The notes under the pieces are model-generated. The model saw only the letters and a program-made list of their open reading frames with translations. It did not search any database and was not told where the DNA came from. From Chondrus crispus (Eukaryota; Rhodophyta; Florideophyceae; Gigartinales; Gigartinaceae), in contig NW_005179001.1 of assembly GCF_000350225.1 (NCBI RefSeq), positions 175,378-239,377 on the forward strand: 64,000 nucleotides of DNA, in the 5' to 3' direction. Both the position numbers and the translations under genes were made by a program. How positions within the stretch are numbered: the stretch's first letter is position 1; each line of letters begins with the position of its first letter. Positions 28,501 to 40,103 of this stretch are shown in pieces.

Positions 28501-29671
28501 ATCCTCACGCAGTACTCCCCGCGCCCCGCCCACTCCCTCCTCCCCATCGTCTTTGTCTGGATCTTCATCCCGCTCATCGACCTCGCCATCCCGCCAACTC
28601 GCACGCACCCGCGCCTGACCCACGCCGAGCTGCGCCACCTCGAGTCGCGCCTCTCCTTCAAGCTCGCCGTGTACTCATGGTGCCCCGTCCAGCTGGCCAT
28701 GCTTATCTGGGCCGCCTCACGCGTCTCGCACCCAACCGACGCGCCGGAGGGCCTCCGCCTCCTCGGCCTCGTCTGGTCCACGGCCCTCATCGCCGCGGAG
28801 GGCATCAACTGCTCGCACGAGCTTCTGCACCGCCGCTCGCGCCCGGAGCGATTCCTTGCCCATCTCCTGCTCGTCTCGGTCATGTACGGTCATTTCGTCA
28901 TCGAGCACGCCCGCGGACATCACTTCACCGTCGCCACCCCGCACGACCCCGCCACCATGCGCTTCGGCGAGAGCGTCTACCGCTTCCTCCCGCGCACCAT
29001 TCTCGGCGGCTACAAGTCCGCATGGCGCCTCGAAGTTACCCGTCTCACACGCGAGCGCGCCCCGGTCTGGGGCCCGCACAACGCTATGCTGCGCTACGCT
29101 GCTGGCCAGGCCGCCTTCGTAGTCGGTTTTTATACCCTTTTTGGCATCCCGGGCCTCCTGCTCTTCTTGTTTCAGGCCACCGTCGCTATCATATTACTCG
29201 AACAGATCAACGCCATCGAGCACTATGGCCTGGAGAGGAAGGCCGTCGCCGACGGATACGAGCGAGTAGGCCCCAAGCATAGCTGGGACGCCCCGCACCG
29301 CGTGTCCAGCTACCTCCTGTTCAAGCTGCAGGTCCACGCAGACCATCATTTGCGTACGTTTGCACAAGCCCCTTTTCCTCCCTGACCTTGCGCTCACACG
29401 AGGGAGAGAGAGCTACAAGAGAACTGACGACTTGGACTGCGTGTTTTTTTGTGCTTCTCGTGCCGCCGCGTTCGCAGACGCGTCAAGGAGATACCAGACG
29501 CTCGAGCTCACAGAGGGGAGCCCTATGCTGCCCGCGGGCTATCTGACCCTAGCCCCGATCCTGCTCGTGCCCCCGCTGTGGAGGGCCGTCATGGACCCCG
29601 TCCTCCTTGCGTACCGCGAGCGCTGGCGCGCCGAGGAGATCGCGCAGGCAAACGCCGCCAAGAAGGAGTGA
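28501..29671 (+). CDS. AlkB-type membrane di-iron monooxygenase (5' end in gap), two visible exons
   Basis: Exons 28501-29353 and 29478-29671 join in frame (H-A-S across the junction) to about 348 residues; the N-terminus is lost in the gap. The AlkB histidine motifs are all present: HELLHRR, EHARGHHFTVATPHDPA, NAIEHYGLERK and, at the splice junction, LQVHADHHLHASRRYQTL. Several hydrophobic segments fit a six-helix membrane enzyme. AlkB proteins hydroxylate the terminal carbon of alkanes or fatty acids using O2, rubredoxin and its reductase. The C-terminal part (GSPMLPAGYLTLAPILLVPP) is also typical. Substrate is unknown; a lipid role near the desaturase is only a thought. No fused rubredoxin is seen. 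Confidence 0.87.
29354..29477 (+). other. Spliceosomal intron in the AlkB-type gene (124 nt)
   Basis: Donor GTACGT, acceptor TTCGCAG. Splicing restores the HADHHL-HASRRYQTL histidine motif, which reading through would break. The intron therefore sits inside the last metal-binding motif. Confidence 0.88.
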
Positions 29672-29798
29672 AGCTGTGTCCCGTGTCTAACCGTTTTGCT
29701 TGCATAGATAAACAAACGTCCTCGAACCGTTTCGCTTACGATTCGCGAAGGGGGACATCACTTTGCAACTCACCCGCCCACTAGTTTTCGTTTCGTCG

Positions 29799-32700
29799 AT
29801 GCCGACTGGGCAGGTTTCGTTTCGTCCGCCGCCCTCTTTAACCTCTCTCGTTCAATCCCGGCGACAACTTGCTCGACCGTTCCCTTGGCTCCCGTCCGCA
29901 TTCCCGCCACTCCCCCCTCACCCTAACACACGCGCTCCTCTCCATGCCGCCATGCAGCCCTCCTGTCACGCTCTCCACCCGCGCGCCCCCTCGCTCTCGC
30001 TCTCTCTCCCCACCGCGCAATGTCTCCCCTGCCTCCTATCTCAAATCCGTTCCCCGACCCTCGTCCCGACTCTCCGCCGCGCCGCCGTTTCCCTTCTCCG
30101 CGCCCTCGCCTCCTCGCCCGACCAGCTCCTGCACCGCGCCCCGCACCTCGCCCCCGACATCCTCCTCGACCTTCTGCGCGCCCTCTCTACCCTCTCCGCC
30201 CGCCGCGACGACCATCTTGCCGTGGAACTCCGCGCACTCATCGCCCACCTCGCCGTCGCCTTCGACGCCGCCACGGCCCATCCTCCAGACCCGCATGACC
30301 AGCACGACCTCCGCCCCAAGTCCTACGCGCTCTTCGAGTTTGTCGCCGCAAATGCCATCGCTGCCGCAATCGGCGGCGGGCCAGATCCCAGCTTGCTGCA
30401 CCAGCCCTCGTCTCGCCACCAAGTGTTGCTGCTTTCGGCCCTGCTGCACGCCGCGCGTGTCCACGCGCCACTGCGCCACGGCACCGTCTTTCATGCCCTT
30501 TCGGCCGCCGTGCAGGGGAGGGGAGTCCAGCTTGGACGCCGCATGCTGGAGATGCTCCCCGCTGCCGATGACATGTTCGCAGATGTTGCCGATGTCATGT
30601 GCTCCGTGCTCGCAGTGACAGATTGGCGCGACCTAGATTGTTGCGTCCTCATTGCGGCTGCCGTAAACGCTATGCCCCAGAGACGCATAGTCGAGGCAGA
30701 GAAGATGCTGCTTGATGTCGTTTGTGCGCTGTGGCAGAGGGCTGTAGACGCAAGTTGTAACATCGAAGAGATGACAGAGTTGGCGACAGTGCTGATGACG
30801 TGTGACCATTTTGTCGCCGTAATCAAAGGTGCCATCTTATCACAAGATCCTGACACCTCAGAGAAGGCGTCAAATATCGTACGTGCGATTTGTCTCCAAG
30901 GTCCCGACATTTCCGAACATCTGTGCACCTCGGGCGTCTTTGACTATATCGTGGAAAGCATTCGCGAGATCACATTGGACGATGGCAACCTCTCCACGGA
31001 GAAAAGGAGCAGGCTTTCGTACGCGATACACTCTGTCTCTGCCATCGTCGCACAAAATCCCAAATGCCTCCCTCCCAAGTGGTGCTACTGCTTGGATGTC
31101 ATCATCTCGGCTTGCCAACATGTGTGTGAGGAGAACCTCGCCCATTTGATAACGGAGGTCATCGGTTGTGCATTCCACTCTGCTCCCGTTCAAGTGTTCA
31201 CAGATGAGACAATTGACAAGTTTGTCGCGTTTGAAATGACCCTTTTCACGAAACTGTGTGACGAAACCTCAGAAGCCTACGGTAAGGATAAATACAATGG
31301 AACCAATGATTATTCAACGGCTAAGGATATCATTGCGACAGGAATCAAACATCTCACGAAGCTCTTTCACCGATACCAACCGAGTGTTGATGCCATGCAT
31401 TCAGTGCTTAGGATCTGTGAGAGCTTTGCTCAATCTAGAGCACATGTCCCTTGCGTCTTTGATCTTTTGACACGGGTTGTGGGTCATTTTGGGGCGTTTT
31501 GTTTATCCCCCAATACTAAGCCATCAGCAGATATTTCAGCGATTCACCATCTCGGTCAAAGAATCCTCTTCATCATCTTTGACACATGGGCAGGTACACT
31601 GGAGACTACGTTACGTGAATTATCAGACCCGGTGTTGATGTTTGAATGCCTCGCTGACTTTCGCTCGTTTCTTGACATGCTCTCTACTGCTTTGAACCCT
31701 TTCTTTGTATTGTCTGGCTGTTGCTCCCTCCAGGATCGAGATGGCATGTCTTCATGGTGCTGGCAATATTTCCCGCCGAATCGAGTTTGGCATATATTTT
31801 CGGAGCTGGAAGGGCCCAAGTCGCAAAAGCGCGAAGGCACGAAAAGCATGAATCACGAGTGCCCAGTCTCATCGATGCAGATGTACCTATGGCGGATATC
31901 GAGCTCCAGAGACGTCCTTGATAGAAGTTTCTCAACCCATATCGACACGAGTGAGGAATCGTTTCTTCGCAGCCTTGCATGCGGGCAGCACACATCTGAA
32001 GACATTTCAATGATGATTCTGCAGCGTGCAATCCAGCTTCACGCAATTTCAGGCTTGAGTGCTCCAGATCTAGTCTCTTATGCCCTATGCACAAGGCTTC
32101 AAAGCCTCGTTGCGAAGAAACAAGAATCGATGTCATCAGGCATACTTGAATCTATGCGGGGGGTTGCATTCATATGCGTAGATTGTAACCTGAATTTTCG
32201 GTTGATGAACATTCCGTCCGAAGCTGTCATCCAAGCTATGGAATGTGAAGACTTCGACATCTCGACTCTTGGGGATATGAACATCTTTCGAGAGAACGCG
32301 CTACAAGCCAAGCGTGGTCCTGCAGATGTACTTGGTTGGGACAGACTTTCCACGTTTTATCACTCGCTCAATAGTCAGGATCATTCTCATACAGACGCCG
32401 TATGGACTATACTCTGTGAGAATGCACATGCCGTTGAGAGTCTCTGTTATGCCACAATGAACTCGAACTATCCACAGAATATAGCCAACTTTCTGCTCGA
32501 CATGCTCGATGCTCGCGGCGTGGACAGCAATATTACCAAAGCATTCGATAAGGCGGGGGCCGCCAAAATTCTTTGCGGAGCACTGGAGCAGCTGCCAACT
32601 TTGCTTTCTAACACTTCCGCTGTGGTTAATACTGGAGTGGATGTAGATTCCATGAGAGAACGAGCGAGAGTAACGTGTTTTCTCCAGATTTTATCTGGAG

Positions 32701-33794
32701 TTGAGTTTTTTTCTGGCGCTCCCCCACCTTGGGCTCTCACAAGACATATCTGCGAGACTGTGCATTACGAGGCCGCACGAAAAGACAAAACATCTGAGAC
32801 ATTTGTTTTTCTATCAGCATTGTTGCGCGGCTTAATCGACTCGATAGCACTGTCCAGAGAGTCGAAGACAATCACATACTTACGTCAAAGCGGGATTTCT
32901 ACGGAGTTGGTTCAACTCTTGAGGCTCTCCAAAGAAACAAGCTTGTTTCGAGATCAGACAACCTCCATGGCAGCTTGTCTTCTCGTTTTAATCCTTGAAG
33001 GTACATCCCATGGCAGTGGCGCCGCATCTCTCATCGCATCATTTGCGGATTTCTTGACTGATCTCAGTTGTTGGGAGGGGCTTCTCTGTTCATTCCCAAT
33101 GACGGCAACTGGAGATAGATTTTGCAAAGTTACGAATTGCTGTTTTCTTCTCGATCGCATCTTGAAATCGTGTCACATCACCAAAGAAGGCCGTCATATT
33201 CTGTATTCGAGAAGGGTCATTATACCACTTACAAGGGCTGCGTCTTCCTCGGATGCCTTACTTGAAACAGCCTCAATTCAAGTCCTCACTACTATGATGG
33301 ATATTGATTTCTCTAGCTTTTACGGCCACTCCACTCTCACGCTTTTTAGAATGGTGTGTGTGCGGAACTTGAAGAAGTTGTGCGCGGCGAAGCGTGAAGA
33401 GCTTTCTTGCACGGAATTTGAGTTTGGGCGAACATCTGTGACATGCGGATATGCCGACGGGATTCTGAGCGAACTGAAGAGCTCCCTGCAGAATATGTAC
33501 CCCAGAAACGAAAAGGATGATGTCTCTACATCTAGTACAGTCATGATTCCAAGTGAAGTATCACTGTTAGTCCGTGAGATAAGCAACCGGCATGAACATG
33601 TGCAGCGCAACAATAACTGCGATTCTGTCAAATATTGCCCCGCTTCGGATTTCAGCAAGAACGCTGTGAGGGAAAGTTCGAGAGGCGAGGGAGAAAGCTT
33701 TCCGTTAGCTCGAACAGTTCAAGTACTTTCTGGAAGGTACTCTGTAGCTTTGACATTATCCAGTCCCAGCAAGAACATAACTTCGATCAGTTAA
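29799..33794 (+). CDS. Large alpha-helical repeat protein, unknown function
   Basis: 1331 residues from the first in-frame ATG (29799); the ATG at 29952 (MQPSCHALHP) is equally possible. No intron seen. Nearly the whole protein is predicted helical, with Leu/Ala-rich pairs (VAAVALTDWRDLD-like, LLRALSTLSARRDDHL, LLRLSKETSLFRDQTTSMAA) suggesting ARM/HEAT-type repeats. The very C-terminus is polar. I recognise no named family; large ARM-like meiotic proteins such as PRD1/MEI1 have similar size, but I see no diagnostic motif. Base composition falls from very GC-rich in the first 900 bp to AT-balanced after. Its last 2 kb are duplicated in inverted orientation at 44595-46589. Confidence 0.75.
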   Translation: MPTGQVSFRPPPSLTSLVQSRRQLARPFPWLPSAFPPLPPHPNTRAPLHAAMQPSCHALHPRAPSLSLSLPTAQCLPCLLSQIRSPTLVPTLRRAAVSLLRALASSPDQLLHRAPHLAPDILLDLLRALSTLSARRDDHLAVELRALIAHLAVAFDAATAHPPDPHDQHDLRPKSYALFEFVAANAIAAAIGGGPDPSLLHQPSSRHQVLLLSALLHAARVHAPLRHGTVFHALSAAVQGRGVQLGRRMLEMLPAADDMFADVADVMCSVLAVTDWRDLDCCVLIAAAVNAMPQRRIVEAEKMLLDVVCALWQRAVDASCNIEEMTELATVLMTCDHFVAVIKGAILSQDPDTSEKASNIVRAICLQGPDISEHLCTSGVFDYIVESIREITLDDGNLSTEKRSRLSYAIHSVSAIVAQNPKCLPPKWCYCLDVIISACQHVCEENLAHLITEVIGCAFHSAPVQVFTDETIDKFVAFEMTLFTKLCDETSEAYGKDKYNGTNDYSTAKDIIATGIKHLTKLFHRYQPSVDAMHSVLRICESFAQSRAHVPCVFDLLTRVVGHFGAFCLSPNTKPSADISAIHHLGQRILFIIFDTWAGTLETTLRELSDPVLMFECLADFRSFLDMLSTALNPFFVLSGCCSLQDRDGMSSWCWQYFPPNRVWHIFSELEGPKSQKREGTKSMNHECPVSSMQMYLWRISSSRDVLDRSFSTHIDTSEESFLRSLACGQHTSEDISMMILQRAIQLHAISGLSAPDLVSYALCTRLQSLVAKKQESMSSGILESMRGVAFICVDCNLNFRLMNIPSEAVIQAMECEDFDISTLGDMNIFRENALQAKRGPADVLGWDRLSTFYHSLNSQDHSHTDAVWTILCENAHAVESLCYATMNSNYPQNIANFLLDMLDARGVDSNITKAFDKAGAAKILCGALEQLPTLLSNTSAVVNTGVDVDSMRERARVTCFLQILSGVEFFSGAPPPWALTRHICETVHYEAARKDKTSETFVFLSALLRGLIDSIALSRESKTITYLRQSGISTELVQLLRLSKETSLFRDQTTSMAACLLVLILEGTSHGSGAASLIASFADFLTDLSCWEGLLCSFPMTATGDRFCKVTNCCFLLDRILKSCHITKEGRHILYSRRVIIPLTRAASSSDALLETASIQVLTTMMDIDFSSFYGHSTLTLFRMVCVRNLKKLCAAKREELSCTEFEFGRTSVTCGYADGILSELKSSLQNMYPRNEKDDVSTSSTVMIPSEVSLLVREISNRHEHVQRNNNCDSVKYCPASDFSKNAVRESSRGEGESFPLARTVQVLSGRYSVALTLSSPSKNITSIS

Positions 33795-34662
33795 ATCTGA
33801 TCGTTAAACAAAGTGCACCAGCTTGCAGATTCGAGTGGTTTGTCGAAAGCTTATATTGTTCTGTCATTTCTTTATTTCACCCGCCGAGGGGCCGGTATTG
33901 GAGATGCATAATCGAGAGGAGTTGCTACTTTAAACGGAATCATTTTGTATGCAGACCTTGGAAATCTCGGAAATGAGCGAACAACCAATATCAGGTACTC
34001 ACCAGAGCTTCACAAGTAAACAACAGCCCGCAGATTCCCATGCCATAGCACTCGGCACCACACACACGAGTTGTGCAAAGTGCCCAACTTTTTGGATGTT
34101 AGACTTGTAAGACCAGAATACAACTCATCATGAAAGACCTGGGAGTCGCGAGATATTGCCAGTTTTCATGAGTGTTCTGAGCTGCCTAATATTGCTGTTA
34201 CTTTCGCCTCGGCAAACTTATCAAACCGCGCAGACATAAAGTCTTTCCCACATTCATTGCAGCACATACTTGAGTTGACAAAGGCCTTCACTAGAGTAAA
34301 GGAGGGTACAGAGTCCCATGACTCACAAAATCGCCGTCCACCCACCAGACCTCAGAGGCCTGTAGCCATGCTTGATCCCAGCCTCCAGCATTGCTGGACA
34401 TTTGTTTCAGTATGTTTGTGGACAGCCAATCACCGCTGCACCATACCCCCTGCACCCTGGTCCTTTAATGGCCCTTCAATGGCCCTTCCATGCCCTCGAA
34501 ATGCCGCCCAACGCAGAATGCAAATGGCCCCCGTTTCTTCTCTCTAGTGTCTACTAGTCACGGGGTCCGATGCCCCGCTTCCAGCTTTACTCGTCTTCGG
34601 CTCTATCTATGTATATGTCTCGGACAGCCGGGAGCAAGAGATGGCACGGCCGCGAAGAATGA
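33795..34662. other. Region downstream of the helical-repeat gene (within arm 1)
   Basis: No gene recognised. Only short frames without domains. The same sequence occurs inverted in arm 2. Confidence 0.4.
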
Positions 34663-35097
34663 TCGCCGAAAAGGAGCAGGAAGTCGCTCCTGAGACGAGA
34701 GGAGTTGGAACAAGCTCGAAAAGAGCCCAAACAGGCAACTGCTCGTGTTGAAGACTTTTTGAATTTTGAAAGAATAATCAGGGCCGGCGTGGACATTGCG
34801 CAGGGCGTGAAAGCTCAGCTACTGAGAGTTAAAAACACTTTCAATAAATCTCCAAGCTTCGATGGAAGGTGCATAAGCCGTTGGCAACAATGTGAACCAG
34901 CTAAAAAACAGCTACAAGAGATGGCCGACGCCCTCTATCGCTGTTATGAGGAAGTGCGCACAGTGAAACCGCTGACTGCCCTCGGTAGGGAGGCGAGAAG
35001 ACTCCTTCTGAGAGACCTTACAGACTTGGACAGTTCAGCAAAGACGTCTGGAAATTGTTCTGGGAAGCACTCGAAGGCGAAAATTAAAAAAGAGTAG
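34663..35097 (+). CDS. Possible small helical protein or exon (arm 1 copy)
   Basis: An open frame from after a TGA at 34660 to a TAG at 35097, about 144 codons. It has no ATG in its first two thirds, so it would need an upstream exon or be non-coding. The translation is charged and helical (ELEQARKEPKQATARVEDFL, KKQLQEMADALYRCYEEV), ending in a Lys-rich tail. The reading frame is kept in the arm 2 copy. No family recognised. Confidence 0.3.
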   Translation, partial: SPKRSRKSLLRREELEQARKEPKQATARVEDFLNFERIIRAGVDIAQGVKAQLLRVKNTFNKSPSFDGRCISRWQQCEPAKKQLQEMADALYRCYEEVRTVKPLTALGREARRLLLRDLTDLDSSAKTSGNCSGKHSKAKIKKE

Positions 35098-36277
35098 CAG
35101 TTGGGAGTAGCTGGATTTATTTGTCACAGGCAGATTAAATTCATACTACTTAAAATGGAAAGCACGCATTGCATTCATAGAAATAGGATCGAGGGGCTTA
35201 GAATTGCCCAACTGAACACCGTAACACAAGGCTGTGCCCACCATGCGGACTTCTGATATAGAAGCACTCAAACATTACTTAAGTTAGCATAGCTATGAAA
35301 GGCGCTTCACTCTTAAATAATAATAGCATCATGCCATGGCTGTTTTTTAAACGACGAAAAAATTTCGAAAGTTTTATACGTGAGGCGTTCAGCACGGTTC
35401 CTGGGCAGAAAACCAGCCTTTCAAGAGCTCTAAACGAGAAATTGAAACCTTGTGATTGCGTATCTAGTCTCGTGTTTCTGCACCCCAGAGCTTTTCAAAT
35501 ATAAGTCAGGTTCGCTAGATTGGATGTCCACATCATCTACCGAATCTCTCGACACCACATCGAGAACAACCTCAACAAAGGGGTCGTAGAGAATTGGTTC
35601 AGGAGATGGCTCAGTCTTGAAATGCCAGGCATATTCACTCTGTTGAACGTTAAGAGGAAATGTAAGGTAGTTGGGTTTTGTACGAAATCGATTCTTCCAT
35701 TTCTTGTCATGATTTTTTACTTGAGAGCTTTTGTACCGAAGCGTTACGACCGATTTCTTCGTGCATATACTGTACAGAAGCGACTCTCTGGTTGTAGTGC
35801 TCTGCTGTGTGGCAGTCTTGTTTCAAGCAGTTCTAAAGCGCAAATTAATTTCCACACCGCCACTGACTCTGTATATACCTATGCTCCGTACATACGCAAT
35901 GTATATGCAGTTGTTGTGAAACTTAAATGCGACATATACTTCCCTGGGGTCATGGGAAATTTTCAGAAACTACAGCTGTGTCAAGGATCTTGGATATCCA
36001 GGGTAGAAAGCAACTGGTGATGAAGGTTGCCCAGCCAGCAATTCTACTTCCCCCATCAAGGTTCGAAACTTGCTACTCTTGGCTCTCCTTCCATCGACTT
36101 CGCTGGGGTTGGATTCAACTAAAGTTAATCAATACGAACGAAACTATTCCTCTGGAAGATATCATATCCAAACACACTGCCTGTTTTGTACATCTGCATG
36201 CGTCGTGAATGAGCGGGATGATTGGGACCATGGTCATCAGGGTGCCCAAAAGCGGCCTTCATATGAGACGTCGTTAT
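35098..36277. other. Rest of arm 1
   Basis: AT-balanced, short frames only. A frame at 35520-36020 begins at a non-ATG codon and has no recognisable domain. Nothing else supported. Confidence 0.35.
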
Positions 36278-36339
36278 TCGTTCCAGCCAGTGGCTGGCCC
36301 GGCTAACAGGCACAACCCGTCAGCCGGGGCAAATACTCC

Positions 36340-36362
36340 AACGGTCGCTATTTGCGACCGTT
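36340..36362. repeat. Hairpin AACGGTCGC / GCGACCGTT
   Basis: Perfect 9-bp arms with a TATTT loop, about 60 bp from the arm 1 junction. Confidence 0.75.
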
Positions 36363-36420
36363 CGCCTACACGCGCTCGTGGAGAAAGCAGCGTACGGGAC
36401 AGGGATGGTAACCTCTTAGA

Positions 36421-36442
36421 CGGACGCATGCGCATGCGTCCG
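36421..36442. repeat. 22-bp perfect palindrome
   Basis: CGGACGCATGC/GCATGCGTCCG with no spacer, about 145 bp from the arm 1 junction. Confidence 0.85.
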
Positions 36443-37432
36443 CTCTGAGAAACATCGCCTAGTCTACATAAGCAAATAAAGGCATCGCTCTCCGAAAAAG
36501 GAGATAGAGCGAACTGGCCAACCTCCTTGCCCGAAGAGTGCATCCGCACCCTTCTCATTCCATCGCGCCACTCACCAACCGAAAAACCAAATTGCCATCC
36601 TCTGTAGTGCCTTGACCCCGCGATCTGTCACACTCATATGAACTTGTACAACCCTGTACTAGAAGCAATATTCGCTCCTGCCTGATGAAATTTTTAGCTC
36701 TGACTGGACAAATTCAACATCGTGAACAGTGCAAGACTTTTGGCATCTGTAGATATAGAAGTTCCTTCCGAAGTTCAATCGTATGCTCTTCAGCGAAATA
36801 CATCCAGGGAACAAGCTCGTTTTAAGACGAAATTGGAGTTACTTCTCACAGTCTGATGCGCCTTACAGATGTGAAGCTGTATTTATCACGAAGCGCGTCC
36901 ATGAAAACAATTCCACAACTGGGAGACAGAATGCCTGTAGCCGATCTTGGCGCCAGCTCATGCATCGAAGTGTACCGCATTCCAACGTTCCAAAACAGTA
37001 CCGATGCTTGCGGACAAGATGTGGAAGAATTTTTTCTTGATCCCATGCCATACCGTTCTTTATTGCATTAAGACTTGGGGAAGGTATTACAAAAACCTTG
37101 ATCCGTGAAAGTCATTTCAATCGGTCAGATCGTAATCGGGCTCATACTGCAATGATATAAAGGGTGGTATTATGTCTGCATGACGAGAGTGAGTTCGAAT
37201 AAAGGGAACAAGCAAGGAACAAGCCGTTCAGTCGCGAGTTCCAATGACCGAATGTACCGCAATATATATTTTCACGTGACGCAGAAAAGTACCTCTTCCG
37301 CCGGCGGAAGGGTGTTTCCGTGAATTGTCATTTGTAAATTCGGTACATTCCTATGGAGTAGATAGGCGTGGCACGAGTTGGGTAATCATAGCGAAGAGAA
37401 ATGAGCTAGACACCAACCGTTTGCACTGCAAA

Positions 37433-37477
37433 CTCGTTTGTACATACCTGCAAACTTTGCAGGTATGTACAAACGAG
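37433..37477. repeat. 45-bp near-continuous palindrome
   Basis: 22-bp perfect arms (37433-37454 and 37456-37477) around a single C. The arm begins CTCGTTTGTACATACCTGCA. It is long enough to extrude as a cruciform or give a stable RNA hairpin. Confidence 0.9.
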
Positions 37478-38572
37478 CTGAAACCCCTTGTACATCAGAG
37501 TTAGGATATTGGTGGACTTCTCGTAACTGTTGCTCAATTTTTGTCCGTTCACAGTCTTCAGTTGTGTGCTATTGTATGGACATTCGTCCAAAAACATACC
37601 ACAGAATAATAGTCCAAGGTTCCCAAATTAGATCTTGTACCGTGGTCCCCGCCATGTGTACGTGTACATATGACGGATGCATAGAAGGCTTTGCAGTGCA
37701 CATCTAGGTACGCCCGATTTTGCAGTGACAGGCATGGAATGACGAATGAGATGAAAGTTTTCACACGACAATATTCGTTATCAGAGGCAGTCGCAACAGG
37801 AGCGGGAAGGACAATACTGCAGCATGTATGAGCATCAAGATTGTGTTCCTGAGTGGTTCTGTTTTGTGAACCCAAGGTATTTCTCCACTGTAATCTGGAA
37901 GAAGACGAGGAGTTCGAGCGGCCCTCTTCATGAAGAGACTCGCATCACACGCAAACGCTCGGGGAAGTGGTACCCAGCATTAACGAAACTGATGATGTTA
38001 CGGTGGAGGATGCTCGGCGTCCACATGAGCCCGTTCGCGCTACATTTTTTTTGGCAATGACGGTAGAAAATGAAGCAAGCACTCATACGTGCGGATAGAG
38101 AAATAGCTGATCAAGGTGCGCTGCAAAGGCCCTTCAGACGTTGAAGGTAAGCGCCTGATGAAGACGGTAGGGTCACCACAGCAAGGATCTGGTGGTGGGT
38201 GACAAGACAGCTGGAACACAGTGAGTGTGAAGAAGGAGGAGGGGAAGTGACAGCCAGGAGCAACTGCCCTTTTGACAGTCAGAGATGGCCCTTGTGAAAG
38301 GAGATGTCCATGCGAGAGATGATGGCGCCTCGAGGGACACAACCCATCGTTGATTAGGTCATGCCATGCGGGCTCGTTTTCCTAGATTTCATTGGCCCAC
38401 CTAGTGAATTCCTCTGACAGATTATACCTATTGCGCTGACAGTACCAAATGCCTGTGTCCTGCCGGACTCCTCTGACACACAGCCCTGACAACCTTTTTA
38501 CAGTGCCTCCTACGATATAGTGCTATAGCGTGACATACCTCTAGCTATGGCACTATTGGGGGGATGGCACTA

Positions 38573-38580
38573 TATAAAGG
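38573..38580 (+). promoter_or_regulatory. TATA-like box without assigned gene
   Basis: TATAAAGG preceded by CACTA and followed by about 200 bp with only a short, unrecognised frame at 38777-38962. Could belong to a non-coding transcript or a solo element remnant. Confidence 0.3.
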
Positions 38581-40103
38581 AGGCTCAAATACGTATATTT
38601 GGGGACAAAGCACACTGCAAACATAAACACAACAAAGCCTGTATAACACAACTAAATAACTTCATCCTTTGAGTACTGAACCAGGCCGGATGATACACGT
38701 GTGAGCTTATGATAACCTGTGCCAGAGGGTGAGCCATAGCACTATATAGAGGGAAGCACTACTAAAGTAGGCACTATTGAGCGACCCCCTCCTGTACTGG
38801 TATTGGGTATTTATTTATTTATATTGGGGGGCCGTGCACTTCCACAACACCCTGACCTCTCTCTTCTTCACCGAAATTTCTGCGTGCGACATTGCAATGC
38901 AAGCCTTTCATGACATCCCGTCCACAGAATGCAGCCTTGTGTGCAAATTGCAGTCACTTTGACGATTGCTTGGCAATGCCACATTAGGTTATTGCGTCTG
39001 CACCCGTGTACCAAGGGTACCGCACTGTACGATTCCACCTGACGTGAGCATTTTGAGGTAAATTTAATCCGCTAAACGTACTCCTCATGCCTCTCCGTGC
39101 CTCGACATTGTGAGAATAGTGCCAGTTGTGGCAATAACCATGCCGAAAGAACACACTTCCCAGTCATCACTATCCGTCGCGTTCTCAATTCCCCTTCTTT
39201 CGTACTGACATGTAACTCGCAACTTGTGAACGTCGCCGCACCCTCAATTTGCATCCTGCCTGGTCGCTGCCATGTGAATATTACCAATTTTTGTTTCGTC
39301 TGCTGCCATCCATGTGCTTTGATGATGACGAGGCCACTCGTCAATCCCACTGGGAGTGCAATTTGTCTCAATTCCACTGTAGTCCATTTCTTTTCACTGC
39401 CGCTCTATGTTTACGAAATCCTGCGCCCGCGCCACGAGCCGCACCACTAAGATCATCTCAGCGACGTCCACGCAGTAGAGCGAACCTCACTGTCCCTCCC
39501 ACCTTGTCTTTGACGGACAGGCCCTCCATTATTCAAGGTCGGGCCTCTCTCTGTCTATTGAGAAGTATGATCTTTCATCACTTTGCCCATTTATTTTGCG
39601 TGAGGTACTTGATGGAAGTGGATACAAGAATGTTCGGCCCCGCTCATACCTTACGTGACGTATTAAATGAGGTTGTATTCTGACATTGCACTTGCGATGA
39701 GAATACGCTTCCGTCGCCAGGGCCGCCCCAAGAATACGGAAAACTTCCGTGACAGATCGCTTTCAAAAACCTGTATGCAACGTTGCACAGCATAATGACG
39801 CAGTCTAACAAGTACGTGCCGCCGCCCAGTGTATGTAACGATGACACTGCGCGTTGAATGTCGTTCGAGCATTTCAAGTAAATCCCCCACTTAACCCGCC
39901 TTCTCTCTAAACTTTGTATCATATTGCCGTTGCCCCCCCTCTTCCCTATTTATCTCTTTCCGAAACCTCATACAAATCTCTGGAGCAGCGTAGAATTAGA
40001 TCTCTGACATTCATTCCGGTCCCTTTGGGCGCATCAAACAAGCGTGCGAATGAAAAACAGGCGAATTCTTATGCGTTCATCACCTTTGTCTCTAAATCTG
40101 CCG

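Larger units (their letters stand above)
31800..36277 (+). repeat. Inverted repeat, arm 1 (4478 bp)
   Basis: Matches 46589-42114 in reverse complement, with about 20-30 substitutions and two 1-bp indels (near 34581 and 36128), about 99.5% identity by eye. The left edge falls inside the helical-repeat gene; the right edge is at ...GTCGTTAT. Arm 1 is likely the original, since it is continuous with the full gene. Confidence 0.95.
36278..40100. other. Left part of the inverted-repeat spacer
   Basis: 3.8 kb with no recognisable gene. It is notable for several perfect palindromes (36340-36362, 36421-36442, 37433-37477) and a TATAAAGG box at 38573 with nearby GGCACTATA/TAGTGCTATA motifs in both orientations (38515-38770). 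Confidence 0.5.

Noticed and set aside
38515..38770. A MITE made of the GGCACTATA/TAGTGCTATA motifs
   Set aside because: Motifs are short and in mixed orientation; no continuous TIR or target duplication found.
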